10,949 nt of DNA from Marisimplicoccus framensis_A. GTDB lineage: Bacteria > Bacteroidota > Bacteroidia > Flavobacteriales > Flavobacteriaceae. The position numbers and the translations under genes were made by a program. The notes under the pieces were generated by a model, which was not told where the DNA came from, did no database searches, and worked only from the letters and a program-made list of their open reading frames with translations. Where the stretch lies: NCBI GenBank assembly GCA_042088875.1, contig JBELLF010000033.1:1-10949 (forward strand). Direction: 5' to 3'. Within the stretch, counting starts at the first letter, position 1. Every line of letters begins with the position of its first letter. Below, piece after piece: positions 7,562 to 10,949 of the stretch.

Positions 7562-8752
7562 ATGAAAAAAAATAAAGTAGTTATAGCCTTATCTGGAGGA
7601 GTAGATTCAAGTGTTGCTGCACTTTTGTTAAAAAAGAAAGGCTATGACCTGATAGGGTTATTTATGAAAAATTGGCATGATGAAAATGTAACTATATCAG
7701 ATGAATGTCCTTGGTTAGATGACAGCAATGACGCAATGCTTGTTGCAGAAAAATTGAATATACCATTCCAAACAGTTGATTTAAGTAAAGAGTATAAAGA
7801 AAGAATAATTGACTATATGTTTGATGAGTATTCAAAAGGAAATACACCTAATCCTGATATTTTATGTAATAGAGAAATAAAGTTTGACATATTCATGAAT
7901 ATTGCTATTTCATTAGGTGCAGATTATGTTGCAACTGGACATTATTGTAGAATAATTGAGGAAAATAATAATGAAAACGTTATATACCAACTTCATGCTG
8001 GAGTTGATGATTTAAAAGATCAATCATATTTTCTTTGTCAACTTAATCAAGATCAATTAAAAAAAATAATTTTTCCAATAGGAGATCTTAGTAAAATTCA
8101 AGTAAGAAAGATTGCTAAAGAAAATAATTTAATTACCGCAGAAAAAAAGGACTCTCAAGGACTATGTTTTGTCGGAAAAGTGAGTCTTCCTGATTTTTTG
8201 CAACAGAAGCTTAAGAAAAAAACAGGTGATGTCATCAAAATATCATCAGAATCTGATTTATACAAAAATGACATCAATTTTCTTAATAAATATGAAAAAC
8301 TAGAGTTTCTTTCAAATAGGATCTCCTATAAAAAAAATAATGGAAAATTAATCGGTAAACACAACGGAGCTCACTTTTTTACAATTGGTCAAAGAAAAGG
8401 TTTGTCAATTGGTGGTTACAAAGATCCATTGTTTGTAATCTCAACAAATACATCTTCAAATGAAATATATGTTGGAGAAGGGAAAAGTCACCCTGGACTT
8501 CTAAAAAAAGTATTAAAAATTAAATACTCAGATATTAATTGGGTAAATAATACATATAACTATTTGATTTTAAAGAACTTAAATTTAAAAGCAAGGATTA
8601 GGTACAGGCAGAAACTTCAAGATATAAAACTTGAAAAATTTGAAGACTTTCTTTATGTACAATTTAAAGAATTTCAATCTGCTATAACTCCTGGTCAATT
8701 TATAGCTATTTATCACAAGAATCAATTAATTGTCTCTAGTGTAATTCTTTAA
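7562..8752 (+). CDS. mnmA: tRNA-specific 2-thiouridylase MnmA
   Basis: MnmA adds sulfur to C2 of uridine 34 in the anticodons of Lys, Glu and Gln tRNAs, using ATP and a persulfide relayed from cysteine desulfurase. The PP-loop ALSGGVDSS is at 9-17. The two catalytic cysteines are Cys102 in NPDILCNREIKF and Cys202 in SQGLCFVGK. Other family blocks are GLFMKNWHDEN, ADYVATGHYCRI, KDQSYFLCQL, HFFTIGQRKGL and a C-terminal beta-barrel with ARIRYRQ and TPGQFIAIY. The ECPWLDDSND segment near residues 49-58 is the form common in Bacteroidota. The length of 396 residues is near the upper end for the family. ATG 7562 places the PP-loop at the usual distance. It ends the presumed pyrG-yidC-mnmA unit, before the T/A tract and the str operon promoter. 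Confidence 0.97.
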   Translation: MKKNKVVIALSGGVDSSVAALLLKKKGYDLIGLFMKNWHDENVTISDECPWLDDSNDAMLVAEKLNIPFQTVDLSKEYKERIIDYMFDEYSKGNTPNPDILCNREIKFDIFMNIAISLGADYVATGHYCRIIEENNNENVIYQLHAGVDDLKDQSYFLCQLNQDQLKKIIFPIGDLSKIQVRKIAKENNLITAEKKDSQGLCFVGKVSLPDFLQQKLKKKTGDVIKISSESDLYKNDINFLNKYEKLEFLSNRISYKKNNGKLIGKHNGAHFFTIGQRKGLSIGGYKDPLFVISTNTSSNEIYVGEGKSHPGLLKKVLKIKYSDINWVNNTYNYLILKNLNLKARIRYRQKLQDIKLEKFEDFLYVQFKEFQSAITPGQFIAIYHKNQLIVSSVIL

Positions 8753-8763
8753 CTTTTATTATT

Positions 8764-8782
8764 GTTTTTTTTTAAAAAAAAC
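8764..8782. terminator. T9/A8 tract after mnmA (possible weak terminator)
   Basis: Nine T (8765-8773) are followed directly by eight A (8774-8781), flanked by G and C, giving a nearly perfect self-complementary block 12 bases after the mnmA stop codon. A U-rich end on the plus strand could help RNA release, but there is no G-C stem in front of it. An intrinsically bent upstream region for the rpsL promoter is an equal alternative. Confidence 0.3.
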
Positions 8783-8817
8783 ATGTAGTAATGCATAAAG
8801 AAACCAAAAAAAAATTT

Positions 8818-8825
8818 TAAATTTG
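8818..8825 (+). promoter_or_regulatory. Predicted -7 element of the str operon (rpsL) promoter
   Basis: TAAATTTG is an exact TAnnTTTG match, 32 bases before the rpsL ATG, and is identical to the pyrG element. No good TTG is found 17-23 bases upstream; instead there are A-tracts (8805-8814), which might act like an UP element. The expected start near 8830 gives a leader of about 28 bases. Confidence 0.5.
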
Positions 8826-8841
8826 CACGCTTTAATACGGA

Positions 8842-8855
8842 ATTAAATATTTAAT
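8842..8855. repeat. 14-bp perfect palindrome just before the rpsL start
   Basis: ATTAAATATTTAAT reads the same on both strands and ends 2 bases before the ATG of rpsL, inside the predicted leader. It could be a protein-binding site or chance in AT-rich DNA. As RNA it would make only a weak, loopless or short-stemmed hairpin. Confidence 0.3.
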
Positions 8856-8857
8856 GT

Positions 8858-9232
8858 ATGCCAACAATTTCGCAATTAGTTAGAAAAGGTAGGACTTCAC
8901 ACTCTAAAAAGAGTAAGTCAGCTGCGCTTGACAAAGCACCTCAAAAAAGAGGGGTTTGTACTAGGGTATATACTACTACACCAAAAAAACCAAATTCTGC
9001 TATGAGAAAAGTAGCAAGAGTCAGGCTTACTAATGGGAAGGAAGTTAATGCATATATTCCAGGTGAAGGTCATAATCTTCAAGAACACTCTATTGTGCTT
9101 GTTAGGGGAGGTAGAGTTAAAGATCTTCCTGGAGTTAGGTACCATATTGTCAGAGGAGCACTTGACACCGCTGGTGTAGAAGGGAGACTTCAACGAAGGT
9201 CCAAGTATGGTGGAAAAAAACCAAAAAAATAA
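8858..9232 (+). CDS. rpsL: Small ribosomal subunit protein S12
   Basis: S12 lies at the decoding centre of the 30S subunit and controls accuracy of codon reading. The 124 residues align almost gap-free with E. coli S12: MPTISQLVRKGR, QKRGVCTRVYTTTPKKPNSAMRKVARVRLTNG, GEGHNLQEHS, RGGRVKDLPGVRYH and RSKYGGKKPKK. Lys43 and Lys88, where changes give streptomycin resistance, are both unaltered, as is Asp89, the methylthiolation site in E. coli. The start is fixed by the MPT motif; an out-of-frame ATG at 8854 is not used. It is the first gene of the str operon, with a predicted promoter at 8818-8825 and no Shine-Dalgarno sequence. Confidence 0.99.
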   Translation: MPTISQLVRKGRTSHSKKSKSAALDKAPQKRGVCTRVYTTTPKKPNSAMRKVARVRLTNGKEVNAYIPGEGHNLQEHSIVLVRGGRVKDLPGVRYHIVRGALDTAGVEGRLQRRSKYGGKKPKK

Positions 9233-9239
9233 ACCATAA

Positions 9240-9716
9240 ATGAGAAAGAAACAATCCAAGAAAAGAGACCTAATTCCTGATCCAAGATTTAATGACCAGT
9301 TGGTTACAAGGTTTGTTAACAACCTTATGCAGCAGGGTAAAAAATCTACTGCTTATAAGATTTTTTATGATGCTATAGATATTATTGAAAATAAAAAAGA
9401 TGATAAAGAAAAGACTTCTCTCGATTTGTGGAAAGATGCTCTTTCTAATGTTATGCCGCAAGTAGAAGTTAAAAGTAGAAGAGTTGGAGGGGCTACATAT
9501 CAAATACCCTCGCCTATTAGACCTGATAGAAAAATTTCTCTTGCTATGAAGTGGCTTATAGCATCTTCAAGAAAAAGAAACGAAAAATCAATGGCCGTTA
9601 AACTTGCACAAGAGATATTAGCAGCTGCTAAAGAAGAAGGTGCTGCCGTTAAAAAGCGTGTTGATACTCATAAAATGGCTGAAGCAAATAAAGCATTCTC
9701 ACACTTCAGATTTTAA
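9240..9716 (+). CDS. rpsG: Small ribosomal subunit protein S7
   Basis: S7 binds the 3' major domain of 16S rRNA, starts assembly of the 30S head and touches the E-site tRNA. The 158 residues carry the family blocks DPRFNDQLVTRFVNNLMQQGKKSTAYKIFYDA, PQVEVKSRRVGGATYQIP, ALAMKW-like SLAMKWLIASSRKR and KKRVDTHKMAEANKAFSHFRF, the last being the usual Bacteroidota C-terminus. The length is normal. It starts 7 bases after rpsL, preceded by AACCATAA rather than a Shine-Dalgarno site. In E. coli S7 represses the operon by binding a roughly 100-base rpsL-rpsG spacer; no such spacer exists here, so that form of control is unlikely. Confidence 0.99.
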   Translation: MRKKQSKKRDLIPDPRFNDQLVTRFVNNLMQQGKKSTAYKIFYDAIDIIENKKDDKEKTSLDLWKDALSNVMPQVEVKSRRVGGATYQIPSPIRPDRKISLAMKWLIASSRKRNEKSMAVKLAQEILAAAKEEGAAVKKRVDTHKMAEANKAFSHFRF

Positions 9717-9725
9717 TATATTATA

Positions 9726-10949
9726 ATGGCTAGAGATTTAAAATTTACGAGAAATATTGGTATTGCAGCTCACATTGATGCTGGTAAAACTACTACTACC
9801 GAAAGAATTTTATTTTACACAGGAGTAAGTCATAAAATTGGTGAGGTTCACGATGGTGCTGCAACTATGGATTGGATGGAGCAAGAACAAGAAAGAGGTA
9901 TTACAATCACATCTGCAGCTACAACTTGTAATTGGAATTTCCCAACTGACCAAGGAAAAGCTATTGATTCAACTAATTCATATCATTTTAATATTATTGA
10001 CACTCCAGGTCACGTTGATTTCACAGTTGAGGTAAATAGATCATTGAGAGTGCTTGATGGTCTTGTTTTTCTATTTTCAGCTGTTGATGGTGTTGAACCT
10101 CAATCTGAAACAAACTGGAGGCTAGCTGATAATTATAAAGTTCCTAGAATAGGCTTCGTAAATAAAATGGATAGACAAGGTTCAAATTTTTTAGGTGTTT
10201 GTAATCAAGTAATAGAAAAGTTAGGTTCAAAAGCTGTACCAATTGTTCTAAATATTGGAGACGAAGAGGATTTTAAGGGTATTGTTGATCTTGTAAAGAA
10301 TGTTGCAATGGTTTGGCATGATGATAATTTTGGATCAACTTTTGATGTTATTGATATTCCTGATGATTTAAAAGAAGAAGCTGAAAGACTTAGAGGTGAA
10401 CTTATTGAAGCTGTTGCTGAATATGATGAAAATTTACTTGAAAAGTACTTCGATGATCCAGATTCTATTACTGAAGATGAAGTTCACAATGCACTTAGAG
10501 CTGCTACACAAGATATTAGTATAATTCCTATGATTTGCGGTTCAGCATTTAAAAACAAAGGAGTTCAATTTCTTTTGGATGCTGTATGTAGATATTTGCC
10601 ATCACCTGAAGATAAAGATGCAATTGTTGGGACTAAGCCAGACTCTGAAGAGGAAATTTCTAGATTACCAAATGTTTCTGAACCATTTTCTGCTTTAGCA
10701 TTCAAAATTGCAACTGATCCATTTGTAGGAAGACTTGCCTTTTTTAGAGTTTATTCTGGAAGACTTGATGCTGGTTCTTACGTTCTTAATAATAGATCAG
10801 GTGACAGAGAGAGGATTTCAAGAATTTACCAAATGCACTCTAACAAGCAAAATGCAATTGATTTTATCGAAGCAGGAGATATTGGAGCAGCAGTTGGATT
10901 TAAAGATATTAAAACAGGTGATACTCTTTCATTTGAAAAAGCCCCAATT
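9726..10949 (+). CDS. fusA: Elongation factor G, N-terminal 408 residues (3' end beyond window)
   Basis: EF-G is the GTPase that moves tRNAs and mRNA through the ribosome and, with ribosome recycling factor, splits subunits. From ATG 9726 (MARDLKFTRNIGIAAHID) the frame is open to the last base, giving 408 of about 700 residues. The G domain has AHIDAGKT at 15-22, switch I ERGITITSAATT, DTPGH at 92-96 with the catalytic His96, NKMD at 146-149 and SAF at 273-275. The G' insert lies between NKMD and SAF. Domain II begins near 318 (EPFSALAFKIATDPFVGRL) and reaches TGDTLSFEKAPI. Wording such as ADNYKVPRIGFVNKMDRQG is typical of Bacteroidota. It starts 9 bases after rpsG and completes the rpsL-rpsG-fusA order. 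No sign of a resistance-type or mitochondrial-like paralogue is seen in the visible part. Confidence 0.98.
   Translation, partial: MARDLKFTRNIGIAAHIDAGKTTTTERILFYTGVSHKIGEVHDGAATMDWMEQEQERGITITSAATTCNWNFPTDQGKAIDSTNSYHFNIIDTPGHVDFTVEVNRSLRVLDGLVFLFSAVDGVEPQSETNWRLADNYKVPRIGFVNKMDRQGSNFLGVCNQVIEKLGSKAVPIVLNIGDEEDFKGIVDLVKNVAMVWHDDNFGSTFDVIDIPDDLKEEAERLRGELIEAVAEYDENLLEKYFDDPDSITEDEVHNALRAATQDISIIPMICGSAFKNKGVQFLLDAVCRYLPSPEDKDAIVGTKPDSEEEISRLPNVSEPFSALAFKIATDPFVGRLAFFRVYSGRLDAGSYVLNNRSGDRERISRIYQMHSNKQNAIDFIEAGDIGAAVGFKDIKTGDTLSFEKAPI

Noticed and set aside
9211..9232. A-runs at the end of rpsL as a sign of a frameshift
   Set aside because: The two seven-A runs encode the expected Lys-rich S12 C-terminus in frame, and the length matches the family.
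9838..10035. A 65-codon plus-strand open frame
   Set aside because: It lies fully within fusA in a different frame, is low in complexity and has no recognisable motif. fusA itself has no stop codon in the window but shows every EF-G motif.
1..10949. A novel multi-gene system, mobile element, defence island, CRISPR array or tRNA
   Set aside because: Both strands were read for transposase motifs, repeat arrays, tRNA-like folds and atypical gene blocks. None was seen. Every gene but two is a recognised housekeeping gene, and base composition looks even throughout.

Overview
The window is a dense, all-plus-strand block of housekeeping genes from an AT-rich bacterium (roughly 30% G+C by eye). It looks like a member of Bacteroidota, most likely a marine-type Flavobacteriales. 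Four things support this. Start codons lack Shine-Dalgarno sequences and usually follow A-rich stretches. All three gaps longer than 10 bases contain the Bacteroidota -7 promoter motif TAnnTTTG. The YidC, MnmA, S7 and EF-G sequences have Bacteroidota-style wording. The order bshC-guaA-LysM protein-pyrG-yidC-mnmA resembles what I recall from flavobacterial chromosomes.

Layout. Bases 1-638 hold the C-terminal part of bshC (bacillithiol synthesis), cut by the window edge. A short gap with a promoter leads to guaA (GMP synthase), an uncharacterised 170-residue conserved protein, and an exported LysM plus periplasmic-binding-fold protein; these three are separated by 7 and 0 bases. A 63-base gap (4096-4158) carries an AT-only hairpin, a promoter and a short GC hairpin that touches the pyrG start codon. 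Then pyrG (CTP synthase), yidC (membrane insertase) and mnmA (tRNA 2-thiouridylase) follow with gaps of 2 and 5 bases. A 105-base gap (8753-8857) holds a T/A tract, a promoter and a palindrome, and precedes the str operon rpsL-rpsG-fusA; fusA runs off the window end. No gene-free stretch exceeds 300 bases.

How the genes relate. GuaA and PyrG are the two glutamine amidotransferases that complete GTP and CTP synthesis, so the first two units feed RNA synthesis. MnmA modifies the wobble base of Lys/Glu/Gln tRNAs, S12, S7 and EF-G are ribosome and translocation parts, and YidC inserts new membrane proteins. The block as a whole is growth-linked. The LysM protein and the 170-residue protein are the only members whose role is not clear.

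I found no mobile element, CRISPR array, tRNA, rRNA, defence system or biosynthetic cluster, and nothing that supports a novel multi-gene system. The items worth a second look are the uncharacterised protein, the LysM protein, the pyrG leader hairpin, the probable leaderless start of guaA, and the near-absence of an rpsL-rpsG spacer.
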